Below are positions 47,855-59,364 of a DNA stretch of 64,000 nucleotides, in pieces (the first letter of the stretch is position 1; every line of letters starts with the position of its first letter). The notes below the pieces were generated by a model. The model saw only the letters and a list, made by a program, of their open reading frames with translations. It had not been told where the DNA came from and did no database searches. Position numbers and translations under genes: made by a program. This DNA comes from Bradysia coprophila (taxonomy: Eukaryota > Arthropoda > Insecta > Diptera > Sciaridae), in the NCBI RefSeq assembly GCF_014529535.1, contig NW_023503292.1:62001-126000 (forward strand). Direction: 5' to 3'.

Positions 47855-47920
47855 AAAGCGGGGTCGAGGGGCGGCAGCCCCCGCTGAGGGGGGTCAAGGG
47901 GGGAGAATCCCCCGTTGAAT
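47855..47920. other. G-rich strand-asymmetric patch
   Basis: GGGG runs (GCGGGGTCGAGGGGCGGCAG, then GAGGGGGGTCAAGGGGGGAG) stand out in an AT-rich background and could form G-quadruplexes. CCCCC runs pair with part of them. The rest of 47921-49590 has only an inverted ~25-bp pair (CACGGTGAGCTTCAAAAAAA near 48970, complement near 49200) and no gene. Confidence 0.6.
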
Positions 47921-49602
47921 GCAATAACAGAAGTTGACATCTTGCAAAGTTTTTGTCAAAATTCCCACATTGCCAACTATTGTTATTTCGTTCAATATTT
48001 ATTTTCGCCTTAGTCATTGTGACTTTCTAAATTTTGGATGTAGATATTTTGGCTTTAGACATTTTGTCCGTTAGACATTTTTACTTAGACATTTTAACCT
48101 AGAGCCATGACACCCCACACGACACTTGGGTTGACGTCATTAATGAAAAATGTCCCAATATTATTTCCCCTCGGAACCTCGAATTCACATGAAAAATTAC
48201 TATTTTCTCTTGTGTAAATTACTGTGTGCAGCAAAAAGAACAGACATGAAAACGATCAACTCATACTACAGCTTTACAAGTACTTCTACAAATGATCGTT
48301 CAACAATTCCTTTCAGCTTTTTCTCCTTTTAACAACAATTCCTCGTCAGCTGGTTGATATCCTTGAAGTTGGCACAGTGTTCAGTAGAAATTACCGTATT
48401 TATTGGCATGAGAGAACAACATGCATTTTACCTTTAAACATGCTTTAACGGTCGGTTGACGGTACGCAATAACAATAAACATCATTCATAAAAGTTCTTG
48501 ACACTTCGCGAGCTTGCAGTAGCAATGAATCTGTTGCTTTTAAATTAGTTTGCTTCATTGCTTGTGTCGCATGCAGCTGTTCGTTTGGGTTGCTACCTGC
48601 TATCAAACATTTGCTTCGTCGCCAGTATCAACAAACGGTGGCTTGTGTAATTCTGCGAACCTTAAGATTTTACTTTGTTCCATTGTCTTTACCATGAAAG
48701 CTTGTGAAAAAAAATGCCTTGAAAATGGAAAATTGTTTTTCCATCCAGAAAAGCCATTGAAAAAACCCTAAAAATCGAATATCTCAGAAGAAACAACTTT
48801 TTAAATTAAATTCCTTTTGTTCTGAAACGGATGGCTCAATATCGATATTTCATGGAAGATTTGTATAGTCTGAGTAGAGTCGTTATCAGAGTTCCCCCAA
48901 GCGTCCCGGAAAATTCACCAATTTTGAAGCTATTTTCGCTGGCCATTTCAAATCCAGTTTTAACACATGCACGGTGAGCTTCAAAAAAAATTTATTTGAC
49001 ATCTCGTGGACACGAAATGTTTTTAGTGGTTTTTCAGAGCGACCTAGTAGAATCACTTTGCTTCGTAAAAGATGTTTGTTGGTATCATGATTGGTATCGC
49101 TGTAAAGCTTAGACCTCAGGCTAACTAGCAACTGTTACTCGTGGTGCCGCCCTCTATAAAAACCACGAAAAACATTTCTTGTGCACAAGAGGTCGAATAC
49201 AATTTTTTTGAAGCTCACCGTGTATGATGTGTCATTCGAGAGCTACTTTCAAGTACTTCTGATTTTACCCGACCAAGAACAGCTACTTCCACTCTCCTAC
49301 ATTTCTGTTCAAGGATTAGAAGATTCAAATTGTAAGAGATGCTCAAATGCTGACGTAAAGACGAGGGGAAAGTAGCAATGAAATGTCTCTAACTGCCGCC
49401 ACATTACCTATCTTTTTTGAATAGTCATGCTCAGGCGTTGTTGAAGAAAAGCCCTGGACGTACGTTTTTACTGTAATGTTCTTAGTCATCGGAATCTCAA
49501 AGAAGTAGTTCTGATTGATTAGTGATCAGTATTTCAGAGTTTTCTGGCTTTATCTTAAGCTCTGCCGACTTTCCACGAAGTTACGTGCCAGAGGAATGTG
49601 CT

Positions 49603-52600
49603 CTTCTTCTTCTTCTTCTTTTTCAGCCTGTTTATATCCACTGCTGGATGTAGGCCTCTCCAACTTCTTTCCATTTCGTACGATCCATTGCCATTTGCTG
49701 CCAGTTTGTACCTGCAATATTCTTAATTCCGTTTGTCCATCTCTCTGGTGGTCTACCTATAGCTCGTCTTTTATATGGTCGCCAGTTCATGATCTTTTTG
49801 GTCCAACGTTCGTCTGTCCTTCTTGCAATATGTCCCGCCCAGCTCCATTTCAGAGATGCTATTCTTTCCATGACATCAACGACCCTGGTTTGTTGTCGAA
49901 TCCATTGATTCGTCATTCTGTCTCTGAGTGTTATTCCAAGCATACTCCGTTCCATGGCTCTTTGTGTCACTCTCAATTTATCTTCGGATGCTTTCGTTAA
50001 AGTTAACGTTTCCGCTCCATAAGTGAGCACTGGAAGGACACAAGTGTCGAAAACTTTGCGTTTCAGACTATTATTCATTCTGCTTTTGAAAATTAGTCTG
50101 AGTTTTCCGAACGCTGCCCATGCAAGACCAATCCTACGTCTTATTTCTGCAGTTTGGTTGTCCAGACCTAACTTCAGTTTATGTCCTAGATATACATAGC
50201 TGTCGACTCGTTCAATGACAGTGTCACCAATTTTGATTTCTCTATCGTCCCCGATGTTGGTCATGACTTTTGTTTTCGATAAGTTCATCTTGAGGCCAAC
50301 TTTGCTCGCCTCTTCACTTAACTGTTGTAGCATAAGCTGAGCCTGACCTAGATTCGCTGCTATCGGTACAATGTCATCAGCGAAGCGGAGATTGCTCAGG
50401 TACTCTCCATTTATATTTATTCCCATTTTACTCCAGTTTAACTTCCTAAAAATACTCTGCAGAATCGCCGTGAATAATTTCGGTGAAATAGTGTCACCCT
50501 GCCTTACACCTCGGCCGATTCTGAATTTCTCCGTGCTCTTATGAAGTTTTATACATGAAGTAGCATTTTTGTACACATATCGAATTGTGTTGGAGTACCT
50601 TGAGTCTACTCTACATTCGTCTAATGCGTCCAATATCGACCATGTTTCCACTGAATCGAAAGCTTTTTCGAAGTCTATGAATAGCAAGACTATGTCGATG
50701 TTGTATTCACGACACTTCTCAATAAGCGTTCTCATCACCTGCAAATGGTCGTTTGTGCTGAAACCAGATCTGAAAGCAGCTTGTTCAACAGGTTGGTAGA
50801 AGTCGAACTTGTTAGTGTTCCTCTTCGTAATGATTTTCATAAACAACTTGTAGAGTGTTGACAATAGGCTTATGGGTCGGTAATTTTCCAGCTTTGTTAT
50901 GTCTCCTTTTTTATGCAGCAATGTAATTACCGCATTTTCCCAGGCTTCTGGTACTTCTTCCCATTGGAGACATTGATTAAACAAAGCCGTGATTGTCTTT
51001 AATAATGAGTCTCCACCTAGTTTAATGGCTTCCACTGGAACACCATCTTCTCCGGGAGACTTTTTGTTTTTCATCTCGGCTACTGCAGCTTTGACTTCAT
51101 CAACAGTTATGTCGGGCATATCCTCCGATCCCACGTTTCTTATTATTGGTCTATCTTCGGTTTCTTCCGTTGGGCTCTGTCTTGCTGAAGAAAACAAATT
51201 CTCATAAAATTCTGTTGCAATGTTTAATATCGCATTTCGATCCGTTTGGATCGTTCCTGTTTTGTCTCGTAATTTGAAGATTTCTTTTTTGGCGTTTGTC
51301 ATTTTTCTCCGTAGGACTTTCATATTGCAGTTAGCTTCAATTATGTTTTGAGCCAATTGGACATTATATTTTCTTTCATCTGATCTCCTTGCTTTGTTGA
51401 TATTTTTAGACAGGTTCCGGTATTCCACCGAATCTCGTCCTCCGTTTTTTACCAACTCTGCTCTGCTTGCGATCAGGTCTAATGTTTCTCTGCTTAGTTT
51501 TGATTCTTTCCCTTGGACGGATTTGCATTTGGATTTCATGAAACCCATTATTGTATCGACGATTTTGGTATTCAATTCGTCCAATGTTTCACATTGATTG
51601 TTGACGTTATCTAATTCGGCAGTCATTTTCGTAGCAAATTCTTCATTTTGTGTGTAAAGCCGTTGTACGTCAATCCTTTCACTTTTCTGAACTAGTTGTG
51701 ATCTTTGAAATCTGGTATTTAACGTGACTCGTGCACGAACCATTCGGTGATCACTACCGGTTGAAAAATTGTTTAGGACCGTAACGTTCTTAACGGTTGA
51801 CTTACAGCCAGTTATGATGTAATCGATCTCATTTTTCGTTACACCATCTGCACTAGCCCAAGTCCATTTCCGTTGAGGCTTTCCGGCAAAAAATGAATTC
51901 ATTGCGTACAAATTGTGTTGCTGTAGGAAGTTGAGTAGAGTATTTCCACGCTCATTTCTTTGGTCGTTGCTAAAACTACCAATAGAAACTTCGGAGTCTT
52001 CTTCTCGTTTTCCCAGCTTCGCATTGAAATCACCGATTAGATATTGGTAATGTGAAGGGTTTTCGTCCAGAGCTTTCTCGACATCTTCATAGAATCTTTC
52101 TACTTCTTCGTCATCATGGGTGGACGTGGGTGCGTAAACCTGAATTAATTTGACACTGTATCTGTTATTTATCTTCAGGCTTACGTATATCACTCGATCG
52201 GATATGCTTTTCGTGTGAATTATGCGATCCGACCACCGCTTGTTTATGAACAATCCGACACCGTGCATCAGTATCTGACTGTCACTTCCTCGGTAGAAGA
52301 ATGTATGCCCTGATTGTAATTTCAGGCATTCCTCTCCAGGTTTTCTCACTTCGCTCACTCCCACAACATCCCATTTTATCTTTTCTAGCTCTTCTTCCAT
52401 TTCTTGCATTTTTTGTCTTGACGACAATGTTCTGGCATTATATGTGGCAATGTATAATTCGTTATGGCTTCGTTTGAAGGTTTTTAGCATTAAAACACCA
52501 CGCTTGCTACTGCGGGTTGGTGAGTATGAAAGCTTTACTTTGCTCGCCCCCGGTAATCCTCGAGCTCTGACCCGCACATTTCTGCACGTTCCGGGACCAC

Positions 52601-52957
52601 CGTGCCTATCAAAGTGCACAGTGCCCGACGGGGTAGTGTTACTCTTTTTGAACATTCTTTTCCATAAAGCTTTGCCCATTCTTTTGAACCTTTCTGAGCA
52701 AAAGGTTATTCGTCCTTTAAAAGCTTAACCTAGTAGCTAATAAGAATTCTGGGATCGTTCTATCCTTTGGCTTCCTGATCGTGTTGTTTCACCTCAACGT
52801 TGGTCCCTTAACCCCAATTCTTTCGGCTTCCAGCTCACGATTCATTCAACCTTAAGATTGATCTATCTAATCCTATCTTATCTACTGCTACGTCCTCGTT
52901 AAACTTCATTCCCTCCACTCTTTTTCAAACTGGCTTGGGACAGTCTTTGGCGGTGTT
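49603..52957 (-). mobile_element. Full-length RTE-like non-LTR retrotransposon
   Basis: A 3355-bp insertion on the - strand is flanked by a 13-bp direct repeat AGAGGAATGTGCT (49590-49602 and 52958-52970). The 5' UTR is about 280 bp, followed by one long ORF and a very short 3' end that finishes in a (GAA)n tail. Short 3' UTR, microsatellite tail and endonuclease-RT ORF without RNase H fit the RTE clade (inference). The complete length, the exact duplication and the open ORF point to a recent insertion. It sits about 430 bp upstream of the methyltransferase gene. Confidence 0.9.
49632..52679 (-). CDS. Retrotransposon endonuclease-reverse transcriptase, intact
   Basis: A single 1015-codon frame. 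The N-terminal third is an apurinic-type endonuclease with TYNARTL, VGVSEVR, VYAPTSTHDD, IGDFNAKLGK, NEIDYII and SDHRMV in order. The reverse transcriptase follows with NYRPISLLSTLYKL, AFRSGFSTNDHLQ, LLFIDFEKAFDSV, GVRQGDTISPKLF and the catalytic LRFADDIVPIA. The C-terminal part is typical of RTE-like ORFs: VLPVLTYGAETLTLT, RSMLGITLRDRMTNQWIRQQ and ASLKWSWAGHIARR. No stop or frameshift interrupts it, so the enzyme could be functional. It nicks and reverse-transcribes at the target in the nucleus. Confidence 0.93.
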   Translation of the reverse strand: MGKALWKRMFKKSNTTPSGTVHFDRHGGPGTCRNVRVRARGLPGASKVKLSYSPTRSSKRGVLMLKTFKRSHNELYIATYNARTLSSRQKMQEMEEELEKIKWDVVGVSEVRKPGEECLKLQSGHTFFYRGSDSQILMHGVGLFINKRWSDRIIHTKSISDRVIYVSLKINNRYSVKLIQVYAPTSTHDDEEVERFYEDVEKALDENPSHYQYLIGDFNAKLGKREEDSEVSIGSFSNDQRNERGNTLLNFLQQHNLYAMNSFFAGKPQRKWTWASADGVTKNEIDYIITGCKSTVKNVTVLNNFSTGSDHRMVRARVTLNTRFQRSQLVQKSERIDVQRLYTQNEEFATKMTAELDNVNNQCETLDELNTKIVDTIMGFMKSKCKSVQGKESKLSRETLDLIASRAELVKNGGRDSVEYRNLSKNINKARRSDERKYNVQLAQNIIEANCNMKVLRRKMTNAKKEIFKLRDKTGTIQTDRNAILNIATEFYENLFSSARQSPTEETEDRPIIRNVGSEDMPDITVDEVKAAVAEMKNKKSPGEDGVPVEAIKLGGDSLLKTITALFNQCLQWEEVPEAWENAVITLLHKKGDITKLENYRPISLLSTLYKLFMKIITKRNTNKFDFYQPVEQAAFRSGFSTNDHLQVMRTLIEKCREYNIDIVLLFIDFEKAFDSVETWSILDALDECRVDSRYSNTIRYVYKNATSCIKLHKSTEKFRIGRGVRQGDTISPKLFTAILQSIFRKLNWSKMGININGEYLSNLRFADDIVPIAANLGQAQLMLQQLSEEASKVGLKMNLSKTKVMTNIGDDREIKIGDTVIERVDSYVYLGHKLKLGLDNQTAEIRRRIGLAWAAFGKLRLIFKSRMNNSLKRKVFDTCVLPVLTYGAETLTLTKASEDKLRVTQRAMERSMLGITLRDRMTNQWIRQQTRVVDVMERIASLKWSWAGHIARRTDERWTKKIMNWRPYKRRAIGRPPERWTNGIKNIAGTNWQQMAMDRTKWKEVGEAYIQQWI

Positions 52958-52970
52958 AGAGGAATGTGCT

Positions 52971-53401
52971 GCTTCGTGACTATCTACTCAAGGATTATCA
53001 CCTTTTAGGCTCTTTAAAGAATGAGTCGCTTAATCTAGTCACAAAACCTAACAACAGACGCTATACGATAAGAACTATTTAAATGTCTGGCGCTATTCGT
53101 CTTCGATATCCAAACGAATTCATGTTTTGAGAGTATATTGTGTATACAAAAATACTTACGACTAACGTGAACTGTGGGTTTTTCATTCGGATATACATGA
53201 TATACATCATATTGTGAAATTCCCACTGTCAATGAATTTGATTATAAATATTTAAACGTTGAGCACAACAGATTTATAGTATACTCGTGTGCGGTTGGTG
53301 GTGCGAGACATAGTATTTCTATTTTTATATTTATTAACCAAAGTTTATTGTCTTATTGTATTGGAAATTTTAATTCATAAAGTGAATTTTGAATACTAAT
53401 A
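52971..53401. promoter_or_regulatory. Region between the retrotransposon and the methyltransferase
   Basis: About 430 bp, non-coding; it presumably includes the methyltransferase promoter and 5' UTR. No defined element is visible. Confidence 0.3.
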
Positions 53402-54058
53402 ATGAATTTGACCGTATCTCAACCACATACAATGGATTGTACAAAAGTGAGAAAACACAAAAAATCGAAAGATAACAGAGATCGAAACTTCGTTGGAAGA
53501 AGTATGTATGGCAGCGATGGATTTTCGGAACGTCGGGACCTAGAACAATATTTTTGGACCGATAACACAATACAAGGAATTAAACAGGCCTTAGAATCAA
53601 CATTCGACGCCGACAGCAGTCTCTGTCTCTGCACACCAACTGTAGCTCATTCGTTTTGGATTGAAAATGGCGTTGCAGTTAGTCTACTCGACGTGGACAA
53701 ACGATTCGAATATTTGCCGAAATTTCAATACTTTGACCTACAATTTCCGACTGATACGGATCTCGAACCGGAGTGCAGTATGTGGAGAGTGATTGTGTTC
53801 GATCCGCCATTCTTTTACATTCCAATGGATGTACTGTACAAAGCGGTGATGTATATCTGCAAAGGTGATGTGAAACAGACGAAGCTGTTGGTGGGTTTTC
53901 TGAAACGTGAGGAAAGACTATTGCTGCACACATTTCAAGAATTTAACTTAAGGCGAACAAATTTTTGCCTGGAGTACACTCATGTGAAAAGCAATAAATG
54001 GGTGAATTATGCAATGTACAGTAATGTGGATTTGCCAGGTATAAAACGATTCAAATGA
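53402..54058 (+). CDS. EEF1AKMT1-like / N6-adenine-methylase-family methyltransferase
   Basis: An intronless 218-residue frame. After a basic, likely disordered N-terminus (TKVRKHKKSKDNRDR) comes LEQYFWTDNTIQGIKQAL, then CLCTPTVAHSFW, VSLLDVDKRFEYLPKF and the catalytic VIVFDPPFFYIPMDVLYKA, and it ends KWVNYAMYSNVDLPGIKRF. The order FW...Q, TP(S/T)V, DKRF, DPP(Y/F) and the final VNY-S--D-PG match EEF1AKMT1 (formerly N6AMT2), which methylates a lysine of elongation factor 1A and is about 214 residues long. DPPF rather than DPPY also recalls the related ZCCHC4 rRNA methyltransferase, so the substrate is not certain. The start at 53402 gives family length; a second Met lies 10 residues on. Confidence 0.72.
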   Translation: MNLTVSQPHTMDCTKVRKHKKSKDNRDRNFVGRSMYGSDGFSERRDLEQYFWTDNTIQGIKQALESTFDADSSLCLCTPTVAHSFWIENGVAVSLLDVDKRFEYLPKFQYFDLQFPTDTDLEPECSMWRVIVFDPPFFYIPMDVLYKAVMYICKGDVKQTKLLVGFLKREERLLLHTFQEFNLRRTNFCLEYTHVKSNKWVNYAMYSNVDLPGIKRFK

Positions 54059-54402
54059 AGGAACTGTGCCGTATAGAGGGTGGATGTAGAACAAATGAGG
54101 CGATTAAAAGTTCTGTGATAAAATTGAATCTGACCAAAGTATTTTCCCGATTATTTGCCGTCTTTTTTTCGAAAGCGGAATTCGTTAACAAAATTGAAAT
54201 AAATTGTACCTTGATGATTGTTTTGATAAATTTGTTGTTGGTTTCTTTTCACCACCCCCCTACTGAAATGCTATAAAGAACCTTAAAGATGTTAGATGAT
54301 TTGCTACCTAAAAAAAACACCTTCAAGAAGTCGCACCTCTCATTTTTGCAGGAAGTAATCAAAGACCTTTAAAATAATGAAAATTTAAAAAAATGTCATG
54401 CA
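54059..54402. other. 3' flank of the methyltransferase
   Basis: No gene seen. The open frame at 54055-54276 overlaps the stop and is not convincing. Confidence 0.3.
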
Positions 54403-54917
54403 AGCCTATTTCACAACTTTGACCAGTTATACAACTTTGGCAGGATATTTAACCTTGACCAGTTACACAACTTTGACCAGTTATATAACATTGGCCAGTT
54501 TTATAACCTTGGCCAGTTATATAACCTTGGCCAGTTATATAACCTTGGCCAGTTATATAACCTTGGCCAGTTATATAACCTTGGCCAGTTATATAACCTT
54601 GGCCAGTTATATAACCTTGGTCAGTTATATAACCTTGGCCAGTTATATAACCTTGGCCAATTACACAACTTTGGCCAGTTATATAACATTGGCCAGTTTT
54701 ATAACCTTGGCCAGTTATATAACCTTGGCCAGTTATATAACCTTGGTCAGTTATATAACCTTGGTCAGTTATATAACCTTGGCCAGTTATATAACCTTGG
54801 TCAGTTATATAACCTTGGCCAGTTATATAACCTTGGTCAGTTATATAACCTTGGCCAGTTATATAACCTTGGCCAATTACACAACTTTGGCCAGTTATAT
54901 AACCTTGGCCAGTTATA
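54403..54917. repeat. 18-bp minisatellite, main block
   Basis: About 28 units of CCAGTTATATAACCTTGG with few variants (TTGGTCAG, ACACAACTTTGG, TTTTATAACC). Higher-order repeats are visible, since the TTACACAACTTTGG variant recurs. The unit length is divisible by three, so the array reads as one open frame (LASYIT repeated), which I treat as an artefact. The array continues at 56144 after the LINE insertion. Confidence 0.95.
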
Positions 54918-56143
54918 ACTGTCTATCACAATCGAAGTGCACTCCGGAGTAGGTCAAGGCTCGATTGTTGGTCCAACGTTTTTCCTGGTGTTTTTCAACG
55001 AATCGGACGATACACTTGTCGAAACCAAAGGACTGAATTTTGCTGATGATAAGAAGATCACCCACAACAACATATCCGATATTGCCGATACTCACATGCT
55101 CCAGGAGTCGATAAATAAGTTCAAAGATTGGTGCTGCCGGAACGGTTTTGAATTGAACGAAGGTAAATGCAAGGTGATGGCCATCTCTCGCCGACAATCG
55201 CCAATTTTGGCCGAATATCACATGAACGGCAAACCTATTGAACGTGTTAACAACATCAAAGATCTTGGCATACCGTACGATGACAAATTCACGTTCAACA
55301 TGCACTTCGAGCTCGCTTCGAAGAAAGGGCACTCGATGTTATCATTCGTAAAACGTCAGTGCTACGGCCGATTTGATGTCGACACAGCAAAGATGTTATA
55401 CAATTCGGTTGTCCGCTCACATCTTGAATTCGCTTCTCCTATCTGGACACCTCGTCATGATGCGCACGTTCAGACACTTGAAAGTGTTCAAAGACAGTTT
55501 GTACTATACGCGAACCGTGATCGTCAGGTTGACCCGAACGATGGAAGTTACCGCCTCCGCCCATATGTCGACAGGTGCACCGAATTGAACCTGCAGTCAT
55601 TAGTTAGACGGCGAACTAACGCGACAGAATTGTCTTGAATGATGGAACTAGAGCTCTACGACATTCATCCTTGATTCGAATCGGTACGTACAGACGAGAA
55701 TACCAGACCTATTCACCATTCAACTTCGCTTGCCGCCTATTCAATTTGGCGGCGAATCACGTAGACCCGACGTTACCATCCAGCGAATTCCGCCACTTTG
55801 TTTCTGAACTTGATGAATCGGTATTTGGCTCATTTGCGACTTGCTAGAGGCTTTTGATTTTAAATCGATTTTTTACTTTTGTTTTTGTGATATTTTTTCT
55901 TGTTTTTTTTTTTTTTTTTGACTTGTCAACTTATCGTTGTGTTCATTTTTTGCATCCTCGCTCCGGCAGTGGTTTTTGGTTTTTATTTTGCATCTTATTT
56001 TTCAACGATTTTTCGGTGTTTATTTTTTCATTCGTCTACCGGACGACTGTTTTCTTTTCATATGATAATGTGATATTTTTGTATTTTGTATTTTATTTAT
56101 GTATTTTTGTCGGCTAGGACATAGTAGACAATAAAATTATTAT
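54918..56143 (+). mobile_element. 5'-truncated LINE inserted in the minisatellite
   Basis: The + strand encodes the 3' half of a reverse transcriptase: SGVGQGSIVGPTFFLVFFNE, LNFADDKKITHNN, SINKFKDWCCRNGFELNEGK, KDLGIPYDDKFTF and SFVKRQCYGRFDVDTAKMLY. A 1-nt indel near 55620 shifts it to a second frame (55635-55847: RALRHSSLIRIGTYRREYQT, FACRLFNLAA). It ends in a short (ATT)n run after AATAAA. The interrupted array resumes in register with only TATA-like overlap. The clade is CR1/Jockey-like and not resolved. It is non-functional. Confidence 0.85.
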
Positions 56144-56295
56144 TATTATATAACCTTGGCCAGTTATATAACATTGGTCAGTTATATAACCTTGGCCAGT
56201 TATATAACATTGGCCAGTTTTATAACCTTGGCCTGTTATACAGCTTTGGCCAGTTATACAGTTTTGGCCAGCTATACACCTTTGGCCAGTTATAT
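56144..56295. repeat. 18-bp minisatellite, distal block
   Basis: About 8 units of the same CCAGTTATATAACCTTGG repeat, becoming diverged toward the end (TTATACAGCTTTGGCC, CTATACACCTTTGGCC). Confidence 0.9.
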
Positions 56296-59200
56296 ACCTA
56301 TGTGTAATATACCATAATTATGTGGAAGTGTGTATCATAAGAGAATGATGTTTATATAATAGACTTTCCCCATATTTTAGAACATTTTGTCATAAAATTA
56401 CTACTGTCACTGCGCTTATTTTCATGTGACCCAATGTCATATAGTGACATTTGTTCTGTAATGACAAATGTGAAGTTGGTTCACATGAAAAGAAGTCGCA
56501 GTCGCAGGCCAACCCACTTGTCCCATAGAGGCGTTCGCGCAGCTGCTTTGTATAGCGCAACAGCAATTAAATTTTGAATTCCAAATTTTGATGGGAACTT
56601 ACTTCATTAGCGCGCATGCGTGATGTGAGACAACCGGTTTAACATGTCAATGTATAATATATTGAAAGAAGAGGTACTATTCGGTATGGGTGCATAAACT
56701 GTTGTGGTGATTATGCAGATCGTTGGGACATTAAATGCAAAAACGTCGGTTCCTACAATTTTTATACTTTTAGCCTTAACCTTGCAACCCGTAGACCATC
56801 AATCGATCATTCTGACTTCTCGACTTATAATAGTCTTATAATAGAATGTTAAATGTACACAGCTTCTAAACGAAACCAGCTGGCACCCAAGTGTGATCGG
56901 TTCGTTGGATATTTTTCATATAAAGTTTTAGTACACAGGAAATTGTCTACTAACCACTAGTCATTTCATGTATTATCTTCTTTTTGAGACACTAGAAAAA
57001 TATTAGGAAAAAGTAATCCTTGCAGTAAGCGCATATTTCTATTCTGAAAGACATATCTGTTGATTGTCTTTCTTAAGATCCCTGCGTAAGAGGGCAAATG
57101 ACATTGTTTGATTGACTTTTTTACCTTTTGCCTCTCTGCATTTGCCGTAAAAACTACCTGTTAAAAAAAATGATCTGAATATTAAGATCTAAGCGGTTCC
57201 CTTTTATTCCACTAAAAGTGTTTGAACCGTTTACGCTCTGCTCTGATGATGCACAGGTACTAACTCACGTCATTAGTGAATCATGATGACATGAGCAGAT
57301 TGACAATCCGATTAAGTGATTGCATTGACATTGTATTCATCAGTCAACGTTAATTACTATAGGGATGCTAAGAATTTACGGTGACAGTACCATTTCTCTA
57401 TGAGCCAAGAGTTGTGGATAATCATTCAGGACAACCGTTGAGATGGTTTTTTGTATCAGAAATTGTAGCGTCTTGAAATCAAAATTTCCGAGGCGCAACA
57501 CACGATGACGAGATTTTTCATTATTTTTATACCGATTTATGTGATTGATTTTTCTGAGGACGTTGAGAGTGTAGTGCTTAAACATGAAAAGTAAGGTGTT
57601 CGACGCATGTGGCATGTAAAATCCATGGATTGAAGAAGAGCATACCTAACAGATTGCCTTTGTAACCTAGCTCTCCAATCCAAACAGAAATCGAAAATAG
57701 ACACCGAATGGCCAGAAGAGAAACAGAAGAATCAATAAACGGAAAAGTAAAACAAACCAGAAAATTTTAAATTAAAAATTATTTTATTTTACAAAAATAA
57801 TTAGTAATTTAATCGATAAAAAAATAATTGCGCTTCACATACGATTTCATTCTACGTGCAAAGGTAGTTCCCGATTTTTATTACAAATTCATCTTCAACA
57901 TTGTATTCGGAATACAATCATCACGCTTTTATTTAAAAAAAATTGTAAATTATACAAAGAGCACTTTCTATAAATTATAATTGAATTTAAACTAAGGAAA
58001 TAAAAATTGAATGATATTGCAACCTGATAATGACTTGAAATTGATTTCGTTTTTATTAGTTTTTAGTTTTCATAAATAAATAGTTTTTCTTCAATTTTTG
58101 TTTTCTTTGTTTCGTAAAAATAGATTTTTTTAAAAATACATTTAAGGTTCGGTTTGTACAGTTAATTTAAATAAAAATGATACGAGACGAAGTGTGAAAA
58201 ATCTATACGTTGGAAAGAGAGATCATTTTAATCTGATTTTATTTTTTTATAAGCAAAGATTGGTCGATAAACAAGACGGAAAGACACTAAATTATGTCCC
58301 CTGATCTGATTTTGCAAGGGATAATATTAAAAGTCAAATTTACGAATTGTTGAAAAATTTATTTTTTTTTTAATTTTTTTTTCTTCCTTATCGATGAAGT
58401 TTTTATATCCGGTCTCCACCACAAAAAAAAAATAATTTTTTCTTAAATATTTTTCTTCGAATTAAATAAAGTTTTTTCCGTTTTTTTACTGCAACATTTT
58501 TCTTCATTTTTTATTTTTCAAAAATAATTCAATCACAAAATTAGCATAATTTTTTTTTGTTTGTTTGTTTAAAGATAAAGAAAGTAAACTTAGTTTTTGA
58601 TAATAGTACATAAATACGACGATTGTTTTTGTTTGTTTGCTGTTTATTGGATTTTATTTAATTGTTGTTTTGCTTTTGATAATTTATTTACATATTTAAA
58701 CGGAGTATACGATACATTCATTTCACAATTAGTTTTTGTAAATTATTTCTTTTCTTTTTTTAAATATTTTGAATGCTTCATTGAAACGTCCCGAAGAACA
58801 CAAATAAAAATCAATCACTACGACATGAGACGATTCATCTATTTAAATTAATTAAAGACTGATTACAAATTTTTAAGTAAATATAAATTAAATGACAAAA
58901 AGTTTTTTTTATTGTTTACGCCAGACAACAAACATCTACTGGGTTTGGGTTTTGTTTTTTTAGATTTTTTTTTTGTTTTTTTTTTTACTTTTCTTTTTTG
59001 TTGTAATGTTCTTGTTTACCAAAAATCTAAGCAAATTTTCTATATTCTCTCCATTGAATGAGTTAGTTAATGTTATTTTTAATGTTTATGTCAGATTTTC
59101 TTAACATCTAAATAATTTTTTTGTGATATATTTTTAAATTATTTTGTACTTTTTATAAATCTTTTTTGATTTTTTTTTATATTTTTTATAGTCTTTTTTA

Positions 59201-59364
59201 TGTTATTTTTATTTTTTTCTAGACATTTAACCACTTTTTTTTGCAAACTTTTTCATTTTTTTTCTTTTGTTTTAAACACGAACTACGTTGACGGTTTTAA
59301 TCGTTTTTTGTTGTTGCTTTTTTTCTGACTTTAAATTAAGGAAATGCACGTATAAAAATAAATA
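56296..59364. other. Non-coding region 3' of cyclin G
   Basis: The region 57780-59364 is extremely AT-rich and directly follows the cyclin G stop on the - strand, so it is probably a long 3' UTR or flank of that gene. An inverted pair lies at about 56395-56505 (TTTTCATGTGACCCA / TGGTTCACATGAAAA). The frame at 57376-57615 (-) is unassigned. Confidence 0.45.

Noticed and set aside
49515-50000. 161-codon + strand frame, Ser/Cys-rich
   Set aside because: Antisense of the intact retrotransposon ORF.
54398-54952. 184-codon open frame of repeated LASYIT units
   Set aside because: It is the 18-bp minisatellite read in a frame without stops; the unit length is divisible by three, so openness carries no information.
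54403-56295. CRISPR-like array
   Set aside because: The units are contiguous without unique spacers and the genome is eukaryotic; the single interruption is a LINE.
57376-57615. 79-codon - strand frame (RHRVLRLGNFDFKTLQFLIQ)
   Set aside because: Composition is plausible but there is no recognised family, no splice partner and no conserved copy in the window.
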